A stretch of DNA of 64,000 bases from Streptomyces xantholiticus (GTDB lineage Bacteria > Actinomycetota > Actinomycetes > Streptomycetales > Streptomycetaceae), in assembly GCF_014651015.1 (NCBI RefSeq), contig NZ_BMWB01000003.1, positions 92,561 through 156,560 on the forward strand, given 5' to 3'. Below are positions 18,569 through 26,855 of this stretch, one piece after another (the stretch's first letter is position 1; each line of letters opens with the position of its first letter). The notes beneath the pieces are model-generated. The model ran no database searches. It had not been told where the DNA came from and worked only from the letters and a program-made list of their open reading frames with translations. Both the position numbers and the translations under genes were made by a program.

Positions 18569-18671
18569 TCATGGTCTGTTCGGTCGGAGCCTCCTAGCGT
18601 CGGAGGCAGCCGTGCCGACGGCCGCGGCAGCACCGTCCACGGCGCCTACACGGATCGGTGGAAGGTGGAAC
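18537..18671 (+). promoter_or_regulatory. Promoter module copy B, upstream of the aldo/keto reductase
   Basis: Second copy of the module at 12266-12402. The inverted repeat CGAAC-gcgcag-GTTCG is at 18541-18556, inside the end of the AraC gene. TGGTCT and TAGCGT are separated by 17 nt, giving a -35/-10 pair with a poor -35, as expected for an activator-dependent promoter. The leader ends in GGAAGGTGGAAC before ATG 18672. The adjacent AraC protein is the obvious candidate activator (inference). Confidence 0.6.
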
Positions 18672-19697
18672 ATGCAGTACGAGCAACTCGGTGCCACGGG
18701 GGTCTTCGTCTCCCGGATCGCTTTAGGGACGATGACGTTCGGTGGGGCGGGGACGGCGCCGTGGAGCCTCGTCGGTGGGCTGGACGAGAAAGCTGCGGAC
18801 GAGCTTGTCGGCCTGGCTCTCGACGCAGGTGTCAACCTCCTCGACACCGCGGACATGTACGCGGCGGGTGAGTGCGAGGAGATCCTCGGTCGGGTACTGG
18901 GCCCAAGGCGCCAAGGCGTGCTGCTTGCCAGCAAGCTCTTCGCCCGCATGGGCACCGGTCCCAACGACGTCGGTCTGTCACGGCAGTGGGTCACCCGGGC
19001 GCTGGAGGACAGCCTGCGCCGACTGCGTACAGACCATATCGACCTGTATCAGATCCACAGCTTCGATCCGCTGACCCCGGTGGAGGAGACGCTGGCCGCT
19101 CTGGACGACGCCGTTCGGCAGGGCAAGATCCGCTATATCGGCGCGTCGAACCTGGCGGCGTGGCAGATGATGAAGTTCCTCGGCGCCTCGCAGCTGCGCG
19201 GGTCGGAGAGCTTCGTGTCCCAGCAGGTGTACTACTCGCTGGCCGGACGGGACATCGAGCGGGAGATCTTGCCGATGGCTGCGGATCAGAAGCTCGCCAC
19301 GCTGGTGTGGAGCCCGCTCGCCGGCGGGTTCCTGTCCGGCAAGTTCGACCGCAACGGCGCCGGCGACGAGACCGCGCGACGCGCCCTCGCCGACTTCCCG
19401 CCCGTGGACCGGGAACGCGGCTGGGACATCGTGGATGCGCTGCGCGTCGTGGCCTCGTGGCACGGCGTGAGTGTGGCCCGCGTCGCCCTCGCCTGGGTAC
19501 TCGCCCGACCGGGGGTCACGAGCGTGATCGTCGGCGCGAAGCGCCCCGACCAGCTCACCGAAAACCTCGCCGCCGTCGACCTCGTACTCACGGAGCAGGA
19601 CCTGGCGGAACTGGACGCGGCCAGCGCACTCCCGACCGTCTACCCCGACTGGTGGGCGCCGATCGCCCTCGCGGACCGGCTGCCGCCGCCCGCCTGA
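18672..19697 (+). CDS. Aldo/keto reductase with a TTA codon
   Basis: 341 aa. It starts MQYEQLGATGVFVSRI, the usual opening of aldo/keto reductases. The catalytic tetrad is visible: NLLDTADMY (Asp, Tyr), LLASK (Lys) and YQIHSF (His). NADPH-site residues appear near the C-terminus in VIVGAKRPDQL. It reduces an aldehyde or ketone; the substrate is unknown. Codon 18 (18723-18725) is TTA, the codon read by bldA tRNA in Streptomyces, so translation may be delayed to late growth. The AraC gene upstream and promoter module B probably control transcription. Confidence 0.93.
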   Translation: MQYEQLGATGVFVSRIALGTMTFGGAGTAPWSLVGGLDEKAADELVGLALDAGVNLLDTADMYAAGECEEILGRVLGPRRQGVLLASKLFARMGTGPNDVGLSRQWVTRALEDSLRRLRTDHIDLYQIHSFDPLTPVEETLAALDDAVRQGKIRYIGASNLAAWQMMKFLGASQLRGSESFVSQQVYYSLAGRDIEREILPMAADQKLATLVWSPLAGGFLSGKFDRNGAGDETARRALADFPPVDRERGWDIVDALRVVASWHGVSVARVALAWVLARPGVTSVIVGAKRPDQLTENLAAVDLVLTEQDLAELDAASALPTVYPDWWAPIALADRLPPPA

Positions 19698-19708
19698 CCC
19701 GACGCCGG

Positions 19709-19751
19709 CCGCGACCGGAGCAAGCGGCAGTCGGCCGTATTCCGGTCGCGG
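19709..19751 (+). terminator. Hairpin after the aldo/keto reductase
   Basis: CCGCGACCGGA (19709-19719) pairs perfectly with TCCGGTCGCGG (19741-19751). The loop is 21 nt, long for a terminator. It lies 12 nt after the stop codon, so it could end the transcript. Confidence 0.5.
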
Positions 19752-19919
19752 TTCGGCCCCTCCCTGCGTCTGCCGACCCGGCAGGCATCCGAGCCCTGGA
19801 GGAAGTCCGCAATGTACGTCTCGCATCACTGCCTGCGGCCCTGACCGTGGCCCCAGAGCCGTCCACTGTTCACCGGGCGCAACGCATTCAACCGTTGCCA
19901 CACTGTCCGAGGACCCTTG

Positions 19920-20288
19920 ATGAAGCCGGCACCGGAGGCGCTGCCTGTGGTCGTGATCACGGCCACGGTGATCGCTGGACTTCTCGCGGCCCCGTTTCTG
20001 CTCCGCATCCGCCGTCTGCTGACGGCACTACGGACGGAGCGCGACGCAGCCGTGCAGGAGTCCGCTCGAATGAACGCCCGGTATGAGGCGCTCCAGGAGG
20101 AGACACGGCACCTGGTCTTCACTCGGCTTCCGGCTTTGGTCGCCCACCTCGCCCACCGGCATGTCCCGGTTCCCGAGCTGGCGCATCTCGTGTTCGCCGG
20201 GACCGAGGTCGAGCAGACCCACACGGCGGCCCTGGCGCAGGTGGCTCAGGCTGTGGTGGCTGAGCGTCATCGCGTTGGGACCGTCTGA
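19920..20288 (+). CDS. Short membrane protein resembling the N-terminus of a sensor kinase (likely truncated)
   Basis: 122 aa. ATG with GAGGA upstream. One transmembrane helix (about residues 9-30, starting LPVVVITATVIAGLLAAP) is followed by a coiled-coil-like stretch (LRTERDAAVQESARMNARYEALQEE) and then LVFTRLPALVAHLAHRHVPVPEL. This resembles the input region of Streptomyces ATP-binding sensor kinases, but the histidine and ATPase domains are absent. It may be a truncated gene or a genuine small protein. I cannot assign a function. Confidence 0.5.
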   Translation: MKPAPEALPVVVITATVIAGLLAAPFLLRIRRLLTALRTERDAAVQESARMNARYEALQEETRHLVFTRLPALVAHLAHRHVPVPELAHLVFAGTEVEQTHTAALAQVAQAVVAERHRVGTV

Positions 20289-20557
20289 ACCCCTAAGGCG
20301 ACGAAGGACCCGGTTCGGACCGCTCCTGGGCGGGGCATCCCCTCCAGAACGTGTCCGGCCGGTCATGGAACCAGTCCGTCTGGGTCGTTGATGTGGACAT
20401 GGAGTGGAGTGATCTCACGGATGCCGAGGGGAACGGCGGCGGCCGTTCCTGCCGCTCGGCAGCAGGCGTTCGCGGCGGCACGGGTGGTACCCGATCAGGA
20501 GCACGAGCTCCACGCCGACCGGGCAGGACTCCTGTGTCGGACAGGGCTGTTGAGCCA

Positions 20558-20923
20558 TCACCTTTCCGGCGGGTGGTCGCGGGTGAGGTCGGAGTCGACG
20601 GGGTGAGCGGCCGGCTCCTTCGGCAGCCGGCGGCCGCCGGCCGTCCGGTGCCGCTCGGCCTCGGTGCCGCAGAACCGGCACGCGGTACGGCGTGGGCGGT
20701 CGCGGTCCGGGGAGGTGAACGTCAGGACACCCCCTGCCGCCGTCAGGATGTCGCCCAGCCGGACGGGCTCACGGCCGGCCGGGCCGGCCCGCTCGCACGG
20801 GGTGCACAGAGCGGTGCGCCGGCCGGCGTCCAGGCGGGCGTCCGGACCGTCGCACACGGCGCATCGAAAGCCCAACTCCGGCCCCCACTGCTCGGTTGCG
20901 GCGTGATGCTTCCTTCCCCGCAA
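20558..20923 (-). CDS. Small zinc-ribbon protein, possibly DUF6083-like
   Basis: 121 aa from a TTG. Two Cys pairs are visible: CAVCDG with CTPC (residues about 21-45), and CRFCG (about residue 83). Two CxxC pairs suggest one zinc ribbon, while the second motif RTACRFCGTEAERH resembles the DUF6083 family from Streptomyces as I remember it. The start is uncertain because no good ribosome site precedes the TTG. The C-terminus may be frameshifted, since another minus frame continues with natural composition beyond 20681. Low confidence that the gene is intact. Confidence 0.45.
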   Translation of the reverse strand: MRGRKHHAATEQWGPELGFRCAVCDGPDARLDAGRRTALCTPCERAGPAGREPVRLGDILTAAGGVLTFTSPDRDRPRRTACRFCGTEAERHRTAGGRRLPKEPAAHPVDSDLTRDHPPER

Positions 20924-20981
20924 AGGAGTATTCCGAGAGTGACCGGGTTGAAACTCCCTGTACGGCCTGCCGCAGAGGCCG

Positions 20982-21305
20982 TCAGCCGCCCAGGGAGCGC
21001 CCCGCCACCCGGTCCAGGTGAGAGGTGAAGACGTACGCCGCGTCCGGGGTGAGCGTGCGCAGCGCCACCATGGCCGTGATGATCACGTCGCACAGTTCGG
21101 ACTCCACGTCCTGCCAGCTGTGCGTCGTGCCCTTGCGCGGGTTCTGGCCCTTCGTGCCGATGACCGCTTGGGCGACCTCGCCGACCTCCTCCGAGAGCTT
21201 CAGCACCCGGAGCAACACCTCCTGCTCCGGCGGGTACTTGCTGTTCTCGTGCAGCCACGCGTGCAGGCGGCCGACGGTCTCCCAGTTGTGGTCCGTGTGC
21301 TCCAT
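20982..21305 (-). CDS. MazG-like nucleotide pyrophosphohydrolase family protein
   Basis: 107 aa. ATG 21305 (MEHTDHNWETVG) is chosen because the residues before it are Arg/Gly-rich and unlike the family. LKLSEEVGEVAQAVIG carries the EExxE-type metal ligand motif and ESELCDVIITAMVAL the second acidic motif (ELCDV), together forming the MazG/DCD-like four-helix core. These enzymes hydrolyse non-canonical or excess NTPs. Length fits the short single-domain MazG-like group. Confidence 0.85.
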   Translation of the reverse strand: MEHTDHNWETVGRLHAWLHENSKYPPEQEVLLRVLKLSEEVGEVAQAVIGTKGQNPRKGTTHSWQDVESELCDVIITAMVALRTLTPDAAYVFTSHLDRVAGRSLGG

Positions 21306-21542
21306 GAACGCCAGCCTGCCACGGGCTCGACCTCGGCCGCGCTCCAACTCCTGGCGTCCACCTCACGGGCGGAGCTGGGTCCCGGGCGACCGCGGTGGTG
21401 CGCGACCTGCTGAGGTCGGACGGTCGCACACTCGCACAGAGCGTGCCGGCCTGTTACGGCCCTGGCCCACGTGTCGTTCGACCCGCAGGTGATGGCGGAA
21501 CCGGACGCGACGCAGGGGCGCGGGCCGGCCGGGCGGTGACCC

Positions 21543-22346
21543 TCAGCCGCGCCCGATGAACGGCATGTTCGTCGCCAGCACCGTCGCGAACTGCACGTTC
21601 GCCGCCAGCGGCAGCTCCGCCATGTGGCGTACGGTCCGGGCCACATCGCCCACGTCCATCATCGGCTCCGGGGCCAGTTCGCCGTTCGCCTGCAGGACGC
21701 CCGACCGCATGGCGCTCGTCATGTCGGTGGACGCGTTGCCGATGTCGATCTGGCCGCAGGCGATCGAGTAGGGCCGGCCGTCCAGTGACAGGGACTTGGT
21801 CAGGCCCGTGAGCGCGTGCTTGGTGGCGGTGTACGGCGCGGAGTTCGGGCGCGGCGCGTGTGCCGAGATCGAGCCGTTGTTGATGATCCGGCCGCCCTGC
21901 GGGGTCTGCTCCTTCATCTGACGGAACGCCGCCTGCGCGCACAGGAACGCGCCCGTCAGATTGGTGTCGACGACCTTGCGCCACGCCGAGTACGGCAGGT
22001 CCTCGAAGCGGATGCCCCCGGGGCCGAACGTGCCCGCGTTGTTGAAGAGCAGGTCCAGCCGGCCGTGGCGCTCGCGCACCGCGGAGAACAGCGCGGCCAC
22101 CGCCTCGGGGTCCGTCACGTCCGTCGGGACGCAGAACACGTCCGCGTCCGGCCGGGCGGTCCGGATCAGCGCCGCCGTCTCCTCGAGCGTCCCGCTGCGC
22201 CGGCCGGCGAGTGCCACCGACCACGTGTGCGTGGCACGCGAACCCACGGTCGCATTCTCGCCTGTTCGTGCCAGTTCGAGTGCGACGCTCCGGCCGATGC
22301 CGGAGCCGGCACCCGTCACCACCGCAATCCTCACCACTGCGTTCAT
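21543..22346 (-). CDS. SDR family oxidoreductase with a 12-residue insertion
   Basis: 267 aa. Short-chain dehydrogenase motifs: [10 protein letters not shown] (cofactor site), [11 protein letters not shown] (NNAG), [11 protein letters not shown] (Ser), [13 protein letters not shown] (YxxxK catalytic pair). An in-frame 36-bp segment (22224-22259) encodes [12 protein letters not shown] between ELARTG and WSVALAGRR; removing it would restore the usual LARxGxxVALAGRR, so it looks like a recent insertion in the loop before the second Rossmann strand. The substrate is unknown. Divergent from phoD with a 132-bp gap. No clear ribosome site at the ATG. Confidence 0.92.
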   Translation of the reverse strand: MNAVVRIAVVTGAGSGIGRSVALELARTGENATVGSRATHTWSVALAGRRSGTLEETAALIRTARPDADVFCVPTDVTDPEAVAALFSAVRERHGRLDLLFNNAGTFGPGGIRFEDLPYSAWRKVVDTNLTGAFLCAQAAFRQMKEQTPQGGRIINNGSISAHAPRPNSAPYTATKHALTGLTKSLSLDGRPYSIACGQIDIGNASTDMTSAMRSGVLQANGELAPEPMMDVGDVARTVRHMAELPLAANVQFATVLATNMPFIGRG

Positions 22347-22478
22347 GGTCAGCAGCGTACGCGCCTGTGCCGTACACGGATCTCATCCGGCCGACATGCG
22401 GATGTTGTGTCCCCGCCAACGCGGATTCGCCGGCCCCCACTCCAATGCGACTGACAACACCCGTCAGGGGAGGGCCAT

Positions 22479-24110
22479 ATGACACCCGCGCACACGACCC
22501 ACTCGCCCGAGCTCAGAGCGGCGGCCGCCCGGCACCTCGGCCGCCGTACCTTCCTCACCGCCACGGCCGCCGCCGCCGCACTCGCCTTCTCGGTGAACCT
22601 GCCGGGCACCGCGCACGCCGAGACCATCAACGGCCGGAAGATCACCGAGGACCCCTTCACCCTCGGCGTCGCCTCCGGCGACCCTCAGCCCGATTCCGTC
22701 GTACTGTGGACGCGCCTCGCACCGAAGCCGTACGAACCCGGCAGCGGACTGCCGCAGGCCAGGGTCCAGGTGCAGTGGGAGGTCGCGTACGACGCCGGCT
22801 TCGCCAGGATCGCGAAGCGCGGCTCCGTCACCGCCTTCCCCGAGTTCAACCACAGCGTCCGCCTCGAGGCCGTCGGCCTCGAGGCGGACCGCGTCTACTA
22901 CTACCGCTTCCGCACCGGCACCTGGATCAGCCCCGTCGGCCGCACCCGCACCGCGCCCGCGCTCGGCGCCTTCATCGGGGACCTGAAGCTGGCTGCCGTG
23001 TCCTGCCAGGCCTACCACGACGGGTACTTCACCGCTTACAAGCACCTCGCGGCCGAGGACCTCGACGTCGTCTTCCACCTCGGCGACTACCTCTACGAGT
23101 ACGCCGTGAACTCCGCGGGCGGTGCCCGCAATCACACCGACCTCGTCCTGCCCGCCCACTTCAACCGCGAGACGGTCACCCTGGAGGACTACCGGCTGCG
23201 CTACGGCCTCTACAAGTCGGACCCCGACCTGAAGGCCGCCCACGCCGCGCACCCCTTCGTCGTCACCTGGGACGACCACGAGACGGAGAACAACTACGCC
23301 GACGAGACGCCCGAAAACAGCGTCCCGCCGGAGGAGTTCCTGCTGCGCCGGGCCGCCGCGTACCGCGCCTACTGGGAGAACATGCCGCTGCGCGCGCCGC
23401 AGCAGCCCACCGGCCCCGACATGCAGCTGTACCGCCGGCTGCACTTCGGGCAGCTCGCCCGGTTCGACGTGCTCGACACCCGCCAGTACCGCTCCGACCA
23501 GGCGTACGGGGACCGGGCGCACGTCTCGGGGCCCGAGTCGGAGGACCCGTCGCGCACGATGACCGGCGCACAGCAGGAGCGCTGGCTGATCGACGGCTGG
23601 CGCGCCTCCACCGCCACCTGGAACGTCGTGCCGCAGCAGGTCAACTTCTCCAAGCGCAAGCTGGACCTCACCGACGACCCCAAGCTCAGCATGGACGCCT
23701 GGGACGGCTACCCGGCCTCCCGTGACCGCGTCCTGGACGGCGCCCGGTCGGCCGGCATCGAGAACCTGATGGTCCTCACCGGTGACGTGCACGTCGCCTA
23801 CGCGTACGACATCAAGCGCGACTACGAGACGCCCGGAGCCGAGGTCGTCGGAACCGAGATCGTCGCCACCTCCATCTCCAGCGGCAGGGACGGTGCCGAC
23901 AAGCCGGCCAGCTGGGACACCTACACCAGTGCCAACCCGCACATGCGGTTCTACAACGGCCGCCGCGGCTATGTGACGGTCACCCTCGACCGGCAGCAGG
24001 CGCGCGCCGACTTCCGCACGGTCGCCGCGGTGACGACGCCGGGCGCGCCGGTCACCACGACGGCCTCGTTCGTGACGCAGGCCGGCAACCCCGGCCTCGA
24101 GCAGGTCTAG
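22479..24110 (+). CDS. phoD: PhoD-family alkaline phosphatase, Tat-exported
   Basis: 543 aa. ATG with GGGGAGGG upstream. A twin-arginine signal, LGRRTFLTATAAAAALAF (residues 21-38), ends near AHAET. The mature enzyme has the PhoD order: FTLGVASGDPQPDSVVLWTRL (N-terminal domain), HLGDYLYEY, VTWDDHETENN, NVVPQQVNFS and LTGDVHVAYAY, which supply the metal ligands (Asp, Asn, His). PhoD releases phosphate from phosphomono- and diesters outside the cell. I found no obvious PHO-box repeats upstream. The stop codon TAG contains the TA where an IS630-type element inserted. Confidence 0.95.
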   Translation: MTPAHTTHSPELRAAAARHLGRRTFLTATAAAAALAFSVNLPGTAHAETINGRKITEDPFTLGVASGDPQPDSVVLWTRLAPKPYEPGSGLPQARVQVQWEVAYDAGFARIAKRGSVTAFPEFNHSVRLEAVGLEADRVYYYRFRTGTWISPVGRTRTAPALGAFIGDLKLAAVSCQAYHDGYFTAYKHLAAEDLDVVFHLGDYLYEYAVNSAGGARNHTDLVLPAHFNRETVTLEDYRLRYGLYKSDPDLKAAHAAHPFVVTWDDHETENNYADETPENSVPPEEFLLRRAAAYRAYWENMPLRAPQQPTGPDMQLYRRLHFGQLARFDVLDTRQYRSDQAYGDRAHVSGPESEDPSRTMTGAQQERWLIDGWRASTATWNVVPQQVNFSKRKLDLTDDPKLSMDAWDGYPASRDRVLDGARSAGIENLMVLTGDVHVAYAYDIKRDYETPGAEVVGTEIVATSISSGRDGADKPASWDTYTSANPHMRFYNGRRGYVTVTLDRQQARADFRTVAAVTTPGAPVTTTASFVTQAGNPGLEQV

Positions 24111-24137
24111 TGCCGCATCAGGCAACGTTCGCCCTGT
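24110..24137 (+). repeat. Left terminal inverted repeat of the IS630-type structure
   Basis: 28 bp, exact reverse complement of 26828-26855. Preceded by TA (24108-24109). Confidence 0.9.
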
Positions 24138-24193
24138 CCTGACGCATCGCTCGGTTGCTGCGCCTGGCGGCTCCGGGCCGCCAGAATGATCAC

Positions 24194-24820
24194 GTGGCTG
24201 GACGTGTGCAGGTCCGGGAAATCGATGACGACGAAGGCAGGCGGTGGTTGCGGATCATCCGCAGAGGCACCGGTTCGGTGGTGACCTGGCGGCGGGCCCA
24301 GATGGTGCTGTTGTCCGCACAGAGCATGCCCGTGGCGAAGATCGCCGAGGTGACGTTCACCAGCCCGGACCGGGTCCGGGACGTGCTCCACAACTTCAAC
24401 AACGAGGGCTTCGACTCGCTCTACCCGAAGTACAAGGGCGCCGACCGAAAGCCTTCACCCTCCCGGAACGCCGGGAAATCAAGAAGACCGCCAAGTCCAA
24501 GCCGGCTGAGCACAGCTTGCCGTTCTCGACCTCGAGCCTGGCCAAACTGGCCGACTTCCTGGTCGCCGAGGGGGTGGTCGACGACATCAGCCACGAGGGC
24601 CTTCGGGTTCTGCTCCGCGAGGAGGGCGTCTCGTTTCGACGCGTGAAGACCTGGAAGACCTCACGCGACCCGGACTACGCGGCCAAGAAGGCCCGCGTCG
24701 AGCATCTCTACGCGATCGCCGACGGTGAGGTCATCCCCGAGGAAGGCGATCCCGAAGTCGTCTTCCGCATGGACGAGTTCGGACCGCTCAACCTCCAGCC
24801 CCACCCCGGCCGACAAGTTG
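24194..24820 (+). pseudogene. IS630-type transposase, left copy (frameshifted, 3'-truncated)
   Basis: GTG at 24194 starts VAGRVQVREID, then RRGTGSVVTWRRAQMVLLSA and the helix-turn-helix region (PVAKIAEVTFTSPDRVRDVLHNFN). After GADRKP/GGRPKA at about 24450 the frame shifts by one, as is common in IS630 genes (possible programmed slippage), and continues with LAKLADFLVAEGVVDDISH to the first DDE strand (EVVFRMDEFGPLNLQ). Homology stops at about 24820, losing the later Asp and Glu of the DDE site. Confidence 0.85.
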
Positions 24821-25060
24821 ACCAGGGAAAATCCAGAAGTCCGGCGGAGTAGCAGCCTCCCTGTTTCGCTCCGGATGGCTGCATCGGCCTGATCGCGGTG
24901 GTCAGGTGATTTCGGTTGCCGGTCGCTGAGTGGGTACGGCCGGAAGACCGCCCTGACGCCTTCGACGGCCGACTCACCGCAGCCCGTTACACCCCGACAT
25001 CCCTGGCTACACCGGCCGTTTGACAGACCCGAAGGGTGAAGAGGAATACGGCTCGCGCAC

Positions 25061-25783
25061 CTACGATCGTCCCCCGGAGATCCGCTCCAGCTTATTGATC
25101 TGCGCGGTCACCAGATTGTCAGGCAGCTCGGCTGGCGCGCCGGTGCCACTCGCGGTGATGAACAGCACGACGGTGGCACCGGTGCGTACGACGGCGATGA
25201 GGTCCGGCTGCGATTTGCCCTCGGTGTTGAGTTGGAAGGCCAGCGCATCGTCGCCAGCGTCGGGGGCGGCCACGGCTTGGACGGCGGTGCGGGCGGGCAC
25301 ACCGCCGTCGTAGGAGGTGCATTTTTCGAGGGAGGCATGGAGTCCGGAGAGGATCCGCTCGGCGCCGGACTGGTCGTATGCCATGAGGCCGATGGTGGTG
25401 GCAGATCCGACCGAAGGGCCAGATGTTGCGTAGGCCACTTTGCCGACAATCGCTTTGGGGGCCGGGGCGGGATAGGCGATACGCATGTTCTCGACCGGCT
25501 GGCAGGCGGTGGGCTCGGCTCTGGAGCCGCCGTGGCTCCTCGCAGGCCAGTCGGCGATCTGAAAGTTGTCCACGGTTCCTGACAGCGCGGCGGACTCCAA
25601 CCGGTCGGCGCTGAGAGGGCCGGAGGAGGCGTCAGTCGGGGCCTGCGTCCGGCTCCGCTCGGCTGACGGGGACCCCTGTGAGGCCTGTGGCGGGCCGGGG
25701 TTGCTCTTCGCATCCCCACCGCTGCCGCATCCGGCAATGAGGGCCGCTGTGAAGAGCACTGACACGGTCACCTTGACCCGCAC
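25061..25783 (-). CDS. Putative lipoprotein carried between the two IS630 copies
   Basis: 240 aa. GTG at 25783 chosen for AAGGAG 7 nt upstream. The signal peptide VTVSVLFTAALIAGCGSGG ends in a clean lipobox (LIAGC). A Ser/Pro/Gly-rich linker follows, then a folded domain with CQPVENM, a second Cys (EKCTSYDG), VAAPDAGDDALAFQLNTEG and ATVVLFITASG. This resembles the sensor-type extracytoplasmic domain of actinobacterial lipoproteins, including PknH-like ones, but I cannot name the family. It is read opposite to the flanking transposase fragments and looks like passenger DNA. Confidence 0.75.
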   Translation of the reverse strand: MRVKVTVSVLFTAALIAGCGSGGDAKSNPGPPQASQGSPSAERSRTQAPTDASSGPLSADRLESAALSGTVDNFQIADWPARSHGGSRAEPTACQPVENMRIAYPAPAPKAIVGKVAYATSGPSVGSATTIGLMAYDQSGAERILSGLHASLEKCTSYDGGVPARTAVQAVAAPDAGDDALAFQLNTEGKSQPDLIAVVRTGATVVLFITASGTGAPAELPDNLVTAQINKLERISGGRS

Positions 25784-25906
25784 TCGCTGACTCCTTGCAC
25801 TGGGCATTGGTTCAATCATTCCAGGCGGGAGATCGGGGCGTATCAGTAATACGTAATCCTGGGCGGTTTCCCTTCGACGGGACAGGGCGGAGGGATCGGC
25901 TCGAGG

Positions 25907-26847
25907 TGAAGCGGTGGTTGGGGATCATCCGCAGAGGCACCGGTTCGGTGGTGACCTGGCGGCGGGCCCGAATGGTGCTGTTGTCCGCACAGAGCATGCC
26001 CGTGGCGAAGATCGCCGAGGTGACGTTCACCAGCCCGGACCGGGTCCGGGACGTGGCTGGCCAAACCGGCCGACTTCCTGGTCGCCGAGGGGGTGGTCGA
26101 CGACATCAGCCACGAGGGCCTTCGGGTTCTGCTCCGCGAGGAGGGCGTCTCGTTTCAACGCGTGAAGAACTGCAAGACCTCACGCGGCCCGGACTACGCG
26201 GCCAAGAAGGCCCGGGTCGAGCATCTCTATGCGATCGCCGACGGTGAGGTCAATCCCCGAGGAAGGCGAGCCCGAAGTCGTCTTCTGCATGGACGAGTTC
26301 GGAACCGCTCAACCTCCAGCCCCACCCCGGCCGACAATGGGCCGCACGCGGCGGCCGACACAAGGATCCCGATCGCGAGGCCCGGCCCCGCCGCCGGGCG
26401 ACCTACACCCGCCCGCACGGGGTCCGGCACCTGTTCGCCGCCTACGACCTCGCCAAGGACAAGCTCTACGGGCACATCAAGAAGACCAAGACCAGGTCGA
26501 AGTTCCTGGAGTTCTGCCGCTACCTGCGCTCCCTGCACCCGGCGAACGCGCGCATCGCGATCGTCTGTGACAACTACTCCCCGCACCTGACCACGAAGCG
26601 CTGCCAGCGGGTCGAGACGTGGGCGGCAGCGAACAACGTGGAGATCGCCTGCACCCCGGCCAACGGCTCCTGGCTCAACCGGATCGAGGGCCAGTTCACC
26701 GCCCTGCGCTACTTCGCACTCGACGGCACCGACCACACCAGCCACAAGGAGCAGGGCAGCATGATCCGCCGCTACATCATCTGGCGGAACAAGCACGCCG
26801 CCGACGAACACCTCCGCGTGGTCGTGAACAGGGCGAACGTTGCCTGA
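25907..26847 (+). pseudogene. IS630-type transposase, right copy (5'-truncated, internally deleted, frameshifted)
   Basis: Begins abruptly at the codons for RRW of the left copy. About 155 bp are missing at 26055 (RVRDV joins LAKPADFL), and further shifts occur near 26255 and 26310. It keeps the C-terminal half: AAYDLAKDKLYGHIKK, IAIVCDNYSPHLTTKR (second Asp) and TPANGSWLNRIEGQFTALRYF (Glu), ending RVVVNRANVA with a TGA inside the right inverted repeat. Non-functional. Confidence 0.85.
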
Positions 26848-26855
26848 TGCGGCAC
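26828..26855 (-). repeat. Right terminal inverted repeat of the IS630-type structure
   Basis: 28 bp, exact reverse complement of 24110-24137. Followed by TA (26856-26857). Confidence 0.9.

Larger units (their letters stand above)
24110..26855 (+). mobile_element. IS630-family composite structure with perfect 28-bp ends and two partial transposase copies
   Basis: The outer ends are perfect 28-bp inverted repeats beginning GTGCCGCATCAGGCAACGTT, flanked on both sides by TA, the target duplicated by IS630/Tc1 elements. Inside are a left transposase copy cut at about 24820, roughly 1.1 kb of unrelated DNA with one lipoprotein gene, and a right copy beginning at about 25907 that also lacks about 155 bp internally. 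The left end lies in the phoD stop codon, which the TA duplication restores. Neither copy is intact, so movement would need a transposase in trans. Confidence 0.82.

Noticed and set aside
20388..20606. 72-codon plus-strand frame
   Set aside because: Partly overlaps the zinc-ribbon gene on the other strand; no motif and no ribosome site.
22347..22478. PHO box (GTTCACC direct repeats) upstream of phoD
   Set aside because: Looked for and not found; no convincing PhoP site in the 132-bp gap.
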